Positions 25,261-33,365 of a DNA stretch of 41,036 bases are shown piece after piece; the stretch's first letter is position 1, and each line of letters starts with the position of its first letter. This stretch comes from Variovorax ginsengisoli. GTDB taxonomy: Bacteria; Pseudomonadota; Gammaproteobacteria; Burkholderiales; Burkholderiaceae_C. Made by a program: the position numbers and the translations under genes. The stretch spans positions 1-41,036 of the forward strand of contig NZ_JAUJZH010000047.1 of assembly GCF_030486595.1 (NCBI RefSeq). The letters run 5' to 3'. Below the pieces are notes generated by a model. It had not been told where the DNA came from and made no database searches. It saw nothing but the letters and a program-made list of their open reading frames with translations.

Positions 25261-25362
25261 AGGGCAGAGGCGCTTACCCGAACAGACAGTTCACAAACCC
25301 GTCCCGATGGCGCAAGATTTTGCCGGCCGAGATGGCACCCGCCAACCAGGGGCACACCCACC

Positions 25363-25638
25363 ATGAATTCGAACGGCGCCGCCAGCGAACGACTGGCCCG
25401 GAGTTTCGAGGAGAACTACAGCGAGGCCACCCGCGGCCTGGCCACGTTCCAGGTGATCGGGATTGCCCTGCTCGCCGCGCACGGGATGGCCGACGACAGC
25501 TTCAAGGCGGCGTTCCGCGGTTTCGTGCACGGCTGGCTGCAGGCGCGGGGGGTCGACGAAGACGAATTCCAGCGCGCCGTGACCGCGCTGGAAGAACTGC
25601 TGGACCACTCCGACATCCCTTCGATCCTGCGGCATTGA
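25363..25638 (+). CDS. hypothetical small helical protein
   Basis: The 91-residue protein was not recognised. It is mostly helical and mildly acidic (SERLARSFEENYSEATRGLA, DEDEFQRAVTALEELLDHSD), with no signal peptide, membrane segment or cysteines. The start ATG 25363 follows a poor ribosome site (GGGG). Coding potential is supported by codon usage like the neighbours and the lack of a competing gene on the other strand. It is divergent from the 2-oxoacid oxidoreductase operon and convergent with the LysE exporter, 10 bases between stops. Confidence 0.6.
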   Translation: MNSNGAASERLARSFEENYSEATRGLATFQVIGIALLAAHGMADDSFKAAFRGFVHGWLQARGVDEDEFQRAVTALEELLDHSDIPSILRH

Positions 25639-25648
25639 GCCGCGGTCC

Positions 25649-26281
25649 TCAGGAACTGGCGCGCCGATAGAAGGCCAGCGATCCGGCCAGCGCCAGCAGC
25701 GCCGCGCCGCAGGAACGGTCCAGCCAGAGCACCGCGCGCTGGCGCAGCAGCCGCACGGCGCGTGCGCCGACCATCGCATAGCCCAGCATCACGAGGAAGT
25801 CGAGGCCGGCGAAAACCAGGGCGATGGCGGCGTACTGGGGCCATTGCGGGGCCGATGCATCGATGAACTGCGGCAGCAGCGCGGAGCAGAACAGGTAGCC
25901 CTTGGGATTGGTCACGGCGACCAGGAAGGAGCGCGCGAAGATCCGCCGAGTGCTCACCTGGCCCCGGCGCTCTTCGAGTTGCGACAGGTCCAGGCCGCCC
26001 TTGGAGCGCAGCAGCCGAAGGCCGAGCCAGGCGAGGTAGGCGGCACCGACCCACTTGACGACCGAAAACCAGAACTCGGAAGCGGCGAGCAGGGCGCCCA
26101 GGCCGAGCGCCACCGCGCCCACCAGCACGAAGTCCGAGACCACGGCACCGAACATGCCGGACAGGGACCGGCGCACGCCGTGGCGCGAGCCGTTGGCGAG
26201 GGCCAGCAACACGGTCGGGCCGGGAGTGGCGATGGCCACCAGGGCGACCAGGGCAAAGACGGCGAGGGTGGCGGCGTTCAT
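25649..26281 (-). CDS. LysE/RhtB family amino-acid exporter
   Basis: The 210-residue inner-membrane protein has about six hydrophobic segments. The conserved start VAIATPGPTVLLALANGSRH has the PGP motif, followed by GAAYLAWLGLRLLRS and AVTNPKGYLFCSALLPQFID. These are the usual marks of LysE/RhtB exporters of amino acids or derivatives. ATG 26281 was chosen because the first membrane segment begins at once; the longer frame upstream has no match to the family. Specific substrate is unknown. Confidence 0.9.
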   Translation of the reverse strand: MNAATLAVFALVALVAIATPGPTVLLALANGSRHGVRRSLSGMFGAVVSDFVLVGAVALGLGALLAASEFWFSVVKWVGAAYLAWLGLRLLRSKGGLDLSQLEERRGQVSTRRIFARSFLVAVTNPKGYLFCSALLPQFIDASAPQWPQYAAIALVFAGLDFLVMLGYAMVGARAVRLLRQRAVLWLDRSCGAALLALAGSLAFYRRASS

Positions 26282-26512
26282 CGCGGGGCGGGGCAGCGTG
26301 GGCGGGAGAGGACGATACACCGGTTCGGTCGGGTCATCGGAAACGCCTCCGCTGACGGCCGAGGAGCGGACCTGGCGCATGCCTGTTGGGACCTCCACCA
26401 CGTCCCGAAAAAGTGTGTCCACGGAAGCGCCATCGTCGTAGGATGAGGCGCCAGGAGCGGGCGCTGCCCGCATATAGCTTGCCCAACCCCCGCTCATGGG
26501 TGGAGAAGTGCC
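26282..26512. other. intergenic gap between LysE and FmdB genes
   Basis: A 231-base divergent gap. I saw no convincing riboswitch, RNA gene or repeat. A short stretch reading TGGACACACTTTTTCGGGAC on the minus strand (around 26405-26425) is reminiscent of IS3-type ends but no transposase remnant is recognisable. Confidence 0.3.
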
Positions 26513-26677
26513 ATGCCTACGTACCAATATCGTTGCGCAAAGTGCGGCGAGGTTTTCGAGCACATCGAACACGTCGCTGAGCATGAGACTGTTCGCCTGC
26601 GTTGCCCGAAGTGCGCCAGTGAGTCCGTTCAGCACCAGCCGACGCAGTTCTTTGCGAAGACCTCCAAGAAGAGTTAG
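26513..26677 (+). CDS. FmdB family zinc-ribbon protein
   Basis: The 54-residue protein has the FmdB/CxxC_CXXC_SSSS layout: MPTYQYRCAKCGEVFEH with Cys8 and Cys11, then LRCPKCAS with Cys31 and Cys34, which together would hold one zinc ion. The FmdB start (MPxYxYxCxxCG) is almost invariant in the family. It has GGAGAAG just before the ATG. Its function is unknown; it has been proposed to regulate formamidase or amide metabolism in Methylophilus. It is convergent with the aldose epimerase gene, 65 bases between stops. Confidence 0.85.
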   Translation: MPTYQYRCAKCGEVFEHIEHVAEHETVRLRCPKCASESVQHQPTQFFAKTSKKS

Positions 26678-26742
26678 GTCACCGGGGTTTGCTATCGGGC
26701 GGCCCCTTGCCTCGCCGACCTCCTGCCGCGTGGCGCCCAATA

Positions 26743-27699
26743 CTAAGGTGTCAACGTGCCAATTGCGGCCCAATCCGGCACCACCCCCCACCGGCCCTCG
26801 ACGTGTTGCCCGGGCTCCAACTTCAATAGGCCGATCCCTGAGCGAAGAGCATTCGGCGGGCACGTCATTGGCTCGATCGCAATGGCGCGTCGTCGACGCG
26901 CCACATTCTCGATGGTGTCGCCCGTGTACACCATGAGGTATCGGAACAACGAATCGGCCCAGAGGCTGACACGCCGGCCTTTGTCGGGGCTCGCCACGGA
27001 TGCACGCGCGAGGCCGTCGGCCCCTCGCACGAGGTCCGTGTAGCCAGTATCCAGCCGCATCGAGCCGACCGACCGCGGCTCGGTGAAATCCCGGTCCGAT
27101 CCGGCGACCGGCTCGTCTCCGACCGGAAGCCCGCGGTCGTCCATCACCAGGCATCGGTTCGCCGGGACCCGCAGGACCGCGTCATCGATGGCGGCGCCCG
27201 CCGTCAGGTAGGGATGGAAGCCGATCCCGAAGGGCGCGGGGACGCTCGAGGCATTCCGCGCCAGAAAGGAGACCGTCAGGCCTGTCACGTCGAGCCGATA
27301 CCGGACTTCCAGGTCGAGCCGCCACGGATACCCCGGCTGTGGGTGGAGCGCGCAGGTCAACGCAACTTCACCGGCTGACTTCGATGCACTCCGCCATGGG
27401 AGCCATCGCACCAGCCCATGGATCGCATTCTGCAACTCGGGCTCGTCGAGCGCCGCTTGGCCGGTTCGACCTTCGAACCGGTACTGCCCGCGGTCGAGGC
27501 GGTTCGGCCAGGGAGCCAGCACCTGACCGCGGCCGCTGGGCGACCACTCCTCCACTCCGAATCCATCGATGATGTCCGCGTCTTCCACCGAGTAGTGGCG
27601 CAGCGTCGCGCCCACTTCGGTCACGATGGCGCGCTGCGAGCCGTGACGGATCTCGTATTGCGCGCCCGAGGGTGGCGAAACCGCGTTGACCGAGCTCAT
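26743..27699 (-). CDS. aldose 1-epimerase family protein
   Basis: The 318-residue enzyme interconverts sugar anomers. Family marks include VLAPWPNRLDRGQYRFEG (substrate loop), NAIHGLVRWLPW with the conserved His, GFHPYLTAG with the catalytic-type His, and a C-terminal IAIEPMTCPPNA with the catalytic Glu. It overlaps the GH15 gene stop by 4 bases (ATGA), so the two are co-translated: beta-glucose released by an inverting GH15 hydrolase could be mutarotated here. Confidence 0.9.
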   Translation of the reverse strand: MSSVNAVSPPSGAQYEIRHGSQRAIVTEVGATLRHYSVEDADIIDGFGVEEWSPSGRGQVLAPWPNRLDRGQYRFEGRTGQAALDEPELQNAIHGLVRWLPWRSASKSAGEVALTCALHPQPGYPWRLDLEVRYRLDVTGLTVSFLARNASSVPAPFGIGFHPYLTAGAAIDDAVLRVPANRCLVMDDRGLPVGDEPVAGSDRDFTEPRSVGSMRLDTGYTDLVRGADGLARASVASPDKGRRVSLWADSLFRYLMVYTGDTIENVARRRRAIAIEPMTCPPNALRSGIGLLKLEPGQHVEGRWGVVPDWAAIGTLTP

Positions 27700-29285
27700 C
27701 GATTCCGTGCGGTGGACCGCCGCAAATCAGCAGCTTCCGAGAGAGCCACGGCGCTGGCGATGAACGTCAGGTGAGTGAACGCCTGGGGGAAGTTGCCGAT
27801 CAGTCGCTGGTGCGCCTGGTCGTATTCCTCGGCGAAGAGTCCGAGATCGTTTCGGAGCGAGAGCAGCCGGTCGAAAAGCGCCTGGGCCTCCTCGAGTCTG
27901 CCGAGCATGGCCAAGTCGTTGACGAGCCAGAAGCTGCAGGCGAGGAACGCGCCTTCGCCCGGGGGCAATCCGTCGGCCGCGTCCTTGTCCGGGATGTACC
28001 GCATCACGAACCCGTCGTGCACGAGCTCGCGTTGGATCGCCTCGACCGTGCCGGCCACGCGCGGATCGGTCGCCGGCAGGAATCCGACCTGGGGGATCAG
28101 CAGCAACGCCGCATCGAGCTGCGTGGATCCGTAGTACTGGGTGAACGTGTTCCTCTCGGCGTCGAAGCCATTGCGGCACACCTCCTCGTGGATGTCGTCC
28201 CGCATCCGTAGCAATTCGTCCATCGCGCCCTTGTAGCCCGACTCTTGCAACATCTTCACGACGCGATCGGCGGCGACCCAGGCCATCACCTTCGAGTGAA
28301 CGAACTGACGTCGGGGCCCCCGAACCTCCCAAATGCCATCGTCGGGTTCGCGCCAATGGCGCTCAAGCCACAGAACGAAGCTTTGGGTGGGATCCAGCGC
28401 TGCGGCGACAGCAGTCATGCCGAGCCGACGCGCGCGGTAGATCGCATCGGCCAACTCGCCATAGACGTCAAGCTGCAGTTGCCCCGAGGCAGCGTTTCCG
28501 ACCCGCACGGGGGCGGACCCCTCGTAGCCCGCCAGCCAGCCGAGTTCGTACTCGTCGAGGCGGCGCTCTCCTGCGATCCCGTACATGATCTGCAGGTCAT
28601 CGGGGTCGCCCGCAACGGCGCGGATCACCCAGTCGCGCCATTGCGTCGCTTCCTCGACATAGCCTGCAGACATGAGCGCGTCCAGCGCGAGCGCTGCGTC
28701 TCGTATCCAACAGTACCGGTAGTCCCAGTTGCGCACGCCGCCAAGGAACTCGGGCAGGGACGTGGTGGGCGCAGCCACCAGCCCGCCAGTGGGTGCGTAG
28801 GTGAGCGCCTTGAGCGTGATGAGGGAGCGTTCGACCTCGTCCTTCCACGCACCTTTGTACGTCGACCGACCCGACCAGGCGCGCCACCACGCCTCAGTCT
28901 CGGCCACGGCATCGAGAGCATTGATGGGTGGCGGCGCCTCTTCCCAGGAGAGGTACCCTGAGAGAACAAAGCAAACGCGCTCGCCCTCGTTCACCGAGAA
29001 GTCGGCTTCGAGACAACGGTCCTGCGACGTGATCGGTACGACGGCCGTCTCGAACTCGGTTTCGAGAACGAGCGTCGAAGGCCGATACCGTCGCGTCGTG
29101 GCGAGGGCGTCTACGGTCGGAGCGATGCGCCATCGACCGTTTTCCTCGGTGCCGAGCAGGTTCGCGAAACATGCGGGAGAGTCGAAGCGCGGCAGGCACA
29201 ACCAGTCGATCGACCCATCGATCCCGACCAATGCTGCAGTGTGCATATCGCCGATGAGTCCGTAGTCCTCGATTCGAAGAGCCAT
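27696..29285 (-). CDS. glycoside hydrolase family 15 (glucoamylase/trehalase-like), shortened N-terminal domain
   Basis: The 529-residue cytoplasmic-type GH15 starts RIEDYGLIGDMHTAALVGID. The (alpha/alpha)6 catalytic domain carries RNWDYRYCWIRDAAL, DVYGELADAIY (one carboxylate) and PPGEGAFLACSFWLV (the other). Bacterial relatives are commonly near 600 residues. Here the sequence jumps from LETEFETA (residue 81) directly to VVPITSQDR, so roughly 60-70 residues of the beta-sandwich domain are absent in frame. Both catalytic segments remain. ATG 29285 has GGAGG 5 bases upstream. Substrate may be trehalose or short alpha-glucans. It is divergent from the GMC oxidoreductase operon. Confidence 0.88.
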   Translation of the reverse strand: MALRIEDYGLIGDMHTAALVGIDGSIDWLCLPRFDSPACFANLLGTEENGRWRIAPTVDALATTRRYRPSTLVLETEFETAVVPITSQDRCLEADFSVNEGERVCFVLSGYLSWEEAPPPINALDAVAETEAWWRAWSGRSTYKGAWKDEVERSLITLKALTYAPTGGLVAAPTTSLPEFLGGVRNWDYRYCWIRDAALALDALMSAGYVEEATQWRDWVIRAVAGDPDDLQIMYGIAGERRLDEYELGWLAGYEGSAPVRVGNAASGQLQLDVYGELADAIYRARRLGMTAVAAALDPTQSFVLWLERHWREPDDGIWEVRGPRRQFVHSKVMAWVAADRVVKMLQESGYKGAMDELLRMRDDIHEEVCRNGFDAERNTFTQYYGSTQLDAALLLIPQVGFLPATDPRVAGTVEAIQRELVHDGFVMRYIPDKDAADGLPPGEGAFLACSFWLVNDLAMLGRLEEAQALFDRLLSLRNDLGLFAEEYDQAHQRLIGNFPQAFTHLTFIASAVALSEAADLRRSTARNR

Positions 29286-29425
29286 TCGACCTCCCGTGGG
29301 GCAGTCGGCGCCGAGGCGGATTCAGGCTTGAAACCGCGGTGGCGTTGCTGGGTCCGTCTGGCCGGGTGAGCAGCGAGCTGGAGCTAGGCCCGATTTTGGA
29401 GGCGACTGGCCTCGCCTGTGCTGCG

Positions 29426-29455
29426 TTGACATTGCCCAGTTACCAACGTAACGAT
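29426..29455 (+). promoter_or_regulatory. candidate promoter of the GMC oxidoreductase operon
   Basis: A perfect -35 TTGACA (29426-29431) is followed 18 bases later by a weak -10-like AACGAT (29450-29455), about 70 bases before the GMC start. It lies in the 239-base divergent gap next to the GH15 gene. The -10 box is poor, so an activator may be needed. Confidence 0.35.
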
Positions 29456-29524
29456 TTCCGACAGTATCGGCCGCGGAAGAGGTGCCCACTCCTGCAGTCA
29501 AGGCTTTACCCACGGGGGAACCTA

Positions 29525-31072
29525 ATGCGCAGCGATGATCACTACGATTTCATCATCATCGGCAGCGGGGCCGGCGGCGGCACGCTCGCCCTCAAGCTGG
29601 CCCCTTCCGGCAAGCGAATTCTCATCCTCGAACGCGGCGACTATCTGCCGCGCGAAAAGCAGAACTGGGATCCGACCGAGGTCTTCGTGAAGAACCGCTA
29701 CGTGTCGAAGGACACGTGGTACGACTCGGACGGCAAGCCGTTCCAGCCGGGCGTCCACTACTTCGTCGGCGGCGCGACCAAGATGTTCGGCGCTGCGATG
29801 TTTCGCTTGCGTGAGAGGGATTTCACGGCGCACAGCACTGCCGACGGCTCGACGCCCGACTGGCCGATTCGGTACGACGAATTCGAACCTTACTACACGC
29901 AGGCAGAAGCGCTCTACCACGTCCATGGTCAGCGGGGCGATGATCCCACCGATCCGCCGGCCAGCGCACCCTACGCATTTCCCCCCGTGAGCCACGAGCC
30001 GCGTGTGCAGGAGATCGCCGATGGCCTGAAGCGTGCGGGTTATCGGCCGGCGTACGCGCCGACCGGCATCCTGCTGGACGAGGCGGACCGTCCGCATAGC
30101 CAGTGCATACGCTGCAATTCCTGCGACGGCTACCCCTGCCTCGTCCACGCCAAGGCGGACGCTGAAGTCATCGCCGTGCGGCCCGCGTTGCAGTACCCGA
30201 ACGTGACGCTGAGGAGAGACGCGCATGTCCAGCGCCTCGAAACGGACGCCAGCGGACGCACGGTCACCAAGGTGATCGTGCATTGCGATGGGCAGCGCGA
30301 GGAGTACACCGGAAGCCTCATCGTCGTGTCCTGCGGGGCGGCCAATTCCGCACGGCTGTTGCTCATGTCGGCGAATCAAAAACATCCGCGCGGGCTGGCG
30401 AACGGTTCGGACATGGTGGGTCGCCACTTCATGTTTCACAACGCGGTCGCGCTGGTCGCCCTTTCCCGGCACGAGAACCCGACCGAGTTCCAGAAGACGC
30501 TCACGATCAACGATTTCTATTTCGGTGCGACGGACTACGAATTTCCGCTCGGCAATATCCAGATGCTCGGCAAGTCCCAGGGACCGATGTTCAAGGAAGA
30601 TGCGCCACGGTTCGCGCCCGGCTTCACGTTGGATCAGATGGCCCGACACGCGGTGGATTTCTGGCTCACGAGCGAAGACTTGCCGCTTCCGCAGAATCGC
30701 GTCTCCGTGAATTCTGGCGGTGAGATCCAACTCCACTACCAGTTTACGAACGTGGAGCCGATCAATCGCCTGCAAAGGAAATTGCAGTCGATGCTCGAGC
30801 ACATGGACATGCATCCTCACCTCATCCCGAACAACCTCTACATGGGAAAGCACATTCCGATCGCCGGCGTCGCTCACCAGTCCGGCACCTGCCGGTTTGG
30901 CATCGACCCGGCAACTTCCGTCCTCGACGTCAACTGCAAGGCGCACGAGCTCGACAACCTGTACGTCGTGGACACGAGCTTTTTCCCAAGCATCGGGGCG
31001 GTGAATCCGTCGCTGACCGCCATCGCGAACGCCTTGCGCGTCGGCGAGCATCTGCTGCACCGCATCCAATGA
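29525..31072 (+). CDS. GMC family oxidoreductase (sugar dehydrogenase-like)
   Basis: The 515-residue flavoprotein has an N-terminal FAD site IIIGSGAGGGTLALKLA, GGATKMFGAAMFRLRERDF, and the C-terminal active site HQSGTCRFG (catalytic His) with NPSLTAIANALR (conserved Asn). A four-cysteine cluster CIRCNSCDGYPC (Cys194, 197, 200, 205) lies in the middle, as in some relatives; its purpose is not clear. Characterised GMC enzymes oxidise alcohols, glucose, choline or other sugars. No signal peptide is visible. ATG 29525 has GGGGGAA upstream. It overlaps the MFS start by ATGA and probably shares an operon with the glucose-dehydrogenase-like SDR. Confidence 0.9.
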   Translation: MRSDDHYDFIIIGSGAGGGTLALKLAPSGKRILILERGDYLPREKQNWDPTEVFVKNRYVSKDTWYDSDGKPFQPGVHYFVGGATKMFGAAMFRLRERDFTAHSTADGSTPDWPIRYDEFEPYYTQAEALYHVHGQRGDDPTDPPASAPYAFPPVSHEPRVQEIADGLKRAGYRPAYAPTGILLDEADRPHSQCIRCNSCDGYPCLVHAKADAEVIAVRPALQYPNVTLRRDAHVQRLETDASGRTVTKVIVHCDGQREEYTGSLIVVSCGAANSARLLLMSANQKHPRGLANGSDMVGRHFMFHNAVALVALSRHENPTEFQKTLTINDFYFGATDYEFPLGNIQMLGKSQGPMFKEDAPRFAPGFTLDQMARHAVDFWLTSEDLPLPQNRVSVNSGGEIQLHYQFTNVEPINRLQRKLQSMLEHMDMHPHLIPNNLYMGKHIPIAGVAHQSGTCRFGIDPATSVLDVNCKAHELDNLYVVDTSFFPSIGAVNPSLTAIANALRVGEHLLHRIQ

Positions 31073-32346
31073 CAAATTACCCGCTCGCACGGCGCAAAGA
31101 AGTCGCGGCCGTGTACGGTGCCGGCTTGATTCAGGGCGTGGCGTTGGTCACGTTTCCGGCGGCGGGCGTCGTTCTCACCAGCGCCACGGGCTACGGTTTG
31201 TCGAGAACGGAATACGGCGGAATGTTCGTGCCCCAGGCGGTGACAGCCATCGTATCCTCCCTGCTGGGCGCCGGCTTGGCACGACGCCTCGGCGCCAAGC
31301 GCATCTTCTTGATCGGACTCGTTGCGAATCTGGCGTCGATGGCGCTGCTCGTTCTGAGCCGGTTCGCGATGAGCGAGCACGCGCTTGCCTACGTGGTCCT
31401 GCTCGTCGCCACCGGCTGCCTCGGCGTCGGTTTCGGTTTCACGGTGCCGACGCTCAACACCTTCGCCGCCGCCTTCTTTCCTCAGAAAGTGGACAAGGCC
31501 GTGTTGGCGCTGAACGCCCTGCTGGGGTCAGGCACTGCGCTGGCGCCAATTCTTGTCGCGGTGTTCGTCGGTCTGGGCTTCTGGTGGGGACTTCCGGTGC
31601 TGGCTGGCGCGCTGACCCTGGGGTTGCTCCTGTTCAGTGCGCGCTTGCCGCTCGGTCCGGATGCGCAGGCGGACGGCGCCGCCGTCATGGGCGGGCGGAC
31701 GAAGCTTCCTTTTCGGTTCTGGGTGTTCGCCGGATTCGCGCTCTTGTACGGTGTCTGCGAAACGATGAACGGCAACTGGGCTTCGCTCTACATGACGAAG
31801 GAACTGGGCGCAAGTGCGACGCAGTCCTCGCTCGCCCTCACCGTGTTCTGGGGCATGGTGACGGCAGGGCGCGTCCTCTTTGCCCTCGTCGGGAAATGGT
31901 TGCCCGAGCGCGCCGTCTTCCAGGTCCTGCCGTTGCTCGTGGCCGCTGGCTTCGTCGTCCTTGCCTTCCTGCAGCCGAGCCAGCCGCTCTTCGGCATCCC
32001 GGCCTTTGCGCTCGCGGGCTTCGGTTGTTCGGCGTTGCTGCCGCTGGCCATCAGCTTCGGTCAGGCGGAACTCAAGGCCATCGCAGCATCGATGGCCGGT
32101 GGATTGATCGCGTCCTACCAGATCGGCTACGGTATCGCGGCCTTTGGCGTCGGCCCTCTGGAGTCACGGTTGGGATTGAGCTTGGGCACGATCTATGGAG
32201 CGACCACCGGCGTCGCGCTGGCGCTGGTCGTGCTTGCCGCGCTCATCGCCCGCCGCCCTGCGCGACTGGTCACGGAAGCAGCGCGCGCGCCGATTCAAAG
32301 TCCGACCCGGACTTCAACCGTCACTCATCGAGGAGATCAACCATGA
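31069..32346 (+). CDS. MFS transporter
   Basis: The 425-residue inner-membrane transporter has about 12 hydrophobic segments. Motif A-like sequence AGLARRLGAKRIF lies after the second segment, with NTFAAAFFPQKVDKAV and a central loop with LPLGPDAQAD. The short charged tail (RTSTVTHRGDQP) is cytoplasmic. It shares 4-base overlaps with the oxidoreductase before it and the SDR after it. The context suggests a sugar or polyol substrate; that is inference. Confidence 0.88.
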   Translation: MTNYPLARRKEVAAVYGAGLIQGVALVTFPAAGVVLTSATGYGLSRTEYGGMFVPQAVTAIVSSLLGAGLARRLGAKRIFLIGLVANLASMALLVLSRFAMSEHALAYVVLLVATGCLGVGFGFTVPTLNTFAAAFFPQKVDKAVLALNALLGSGTALAPILVAVFVGLGFWWGLPVLAGALTLGLLLFSARLPLGPDAQADGAAVMGGRTKLPFRFWVFAGFALLYGVCETMNGNWASLYMTKELGASATQSSLALTVFWGMVTAGRVLFALVGKWLPERAVFQVLPLLVAAGFVVLAFLQPSQPLFGIPAFALAGFGCSALLPLAISFGQAELKAIAASMAGGLIASYQIGYGIAAFGVGPLESRLGLSLGTIYGATTGVALALVVLAALIARRPARLVTEAARAPIQSPTRTSTVTHRGDQP

Positions 32347-33110
32347 ACCTGAAGGACAAAGTCGCCATCGTCACCGGCGGGAACAGCGGCATCGGTCTCG
32401 CCATCGTGCTGGAGCTCGCCAGGCAAGGCGCCAACGTTGTCATCGACTATGTCGTGCATCCCGAAGCAACGGAAGCGACGGAGAGGCAGGTCCTTGCCTT
32501 GGGAGACCAGGCGATCGGCGTGCAAGCCGACGTGAGCAAGGTAGCCGACCTGCAAAGGCTGATCGCCACTGCCGTCAAGAGGTTCCGCCGGGTCGACGTC
32601 ATGGTCAACAACGCAGGGGTCGAGACTCGCACCTCCGTGCTCGACACGAGCGAGGCGGATTACGACAAGGTGCTCGCCATCAATCTCAAGAGCGCGTTCT
32701 TCGGCACCCAGTTCGCCGCGCAGCAGATGATCAAGCAGGGGGGCGGCGGGCGCATCATCAACGTCAGTTCCGTGCACGAGGACTGGCCGATGCCGGGCAA
32801 CGCGGCCTACTGCCTTTCGAAGGGCGGCATTCGCATGCTCACGCGCACGGCGGGCGTCGAGCTGGCGCCGCACAACATCCTCGTCGTCGGCGTCGGCCCT
32901 GGCGCCGTGGCCACGCCGATCAACCTGTCGACCATGAACGATCCGGTATTGCTGAAGAAACTGAACTCGGCCATTCCGTTGGGCCGCATGGCTCGTTCGG
33001 AGGAAATCGCGAGCGTCGTGGCGTTCCTCGCGAGCGACGGTGCGAGCTACCTGACGGCCACCACGATTTTCGTGGACGGCGGGATCATGCAAAGCAGTCC
33101 TGGACTGTGA
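32343..33110 (+). CDS. SDR oxidoreductase, glucose 1-dehydrogenase-like
   Basis: The 255-residue classical SDR has TGGNSGIGLAIVLELA (NAD(P) site), NNAGVETRTS, the catalytic INVSSVHEDWPMPGNAAYC with YCLSK, and VDGGIMQSS at the end. The segment SSVHED before PMPGNAAYC is the pattern of glucose 1-dehydrogenase-like SDRs. ATG 32343 overlaps the MFS stop by ATGA. It may oxidise the sugar handled by the MFS and GMC proteins. Confidence 0.9.
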   Translation: MNLKDKVAIVTGGNSGIGLAIVLELARQGANVVIDYVVHPEATEATERQVLALGDQAIGVQADVSKVADLQRLIATAVKRFRRVDVMVNNAGVETRTSVLDTSEADYDKVLAINLKSAFFGTQFAAQQMIKQGGGGRIINVSSVHEDWPMPGNAAYCLSKGGIRMLTRTAGVELAPHNILVVGVGPGAVATPINLSTMNDPVLLKKLNSAIPLGRMARSEEIASVVAFLASDGASYLTATTIFVDGGIMQSSPGL

Positions 33111-33365
33111 TGAGTCGCACCGGAGAACTCCAGATGACACCGGGAAGCGCCTGGCCCGATCTGCACTCAACGTAGTCTCGTCGCCGACGGCAGCTTTCAG
33201 GCCTCGAATCAAACAGGCCGGAGGACGGCTTCGGGCCCAGAAGAGACTTTGATAGGGCAAATCTGGCGGACCCGAAAGCTGACACTGCCCCATAAGGTGA
33301 CGGGACGATCCCTTTGAGCGAGCGCTACAAGCCAGGGCTCAAATACTGCTCTACGCACCTCGAGC
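33111..33365. other. intergenic gap, possible element scar, with inverted repeat
   Basis: A 255-base gap between two convergent genes. It holds a perfect 7-base inverted repeat TTTGAGC-N17-GCTCAAA (33313-33343) and a weaker GGCCT-N10-AGGCC (33200-33219). Neither is followed by a T-tract, so they are not standard terminators. Small open frames here have no recognisable protein features. It may be remnant DNA from an inserted element, but I could not recognise one. Confidence 0.3.

Noticed and set aside
26405..26425. IS3-like terminal sequence
   Set aside because: Only a short resemblance from memory; no matching second end, target duplication or transposase remnant was found.
26282..26512. 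Riboswitch (glycine or guanidine type) before the LysE exporter
   Set aside because: Neither strand shows the conserved core sequences or paired elements of those classes.
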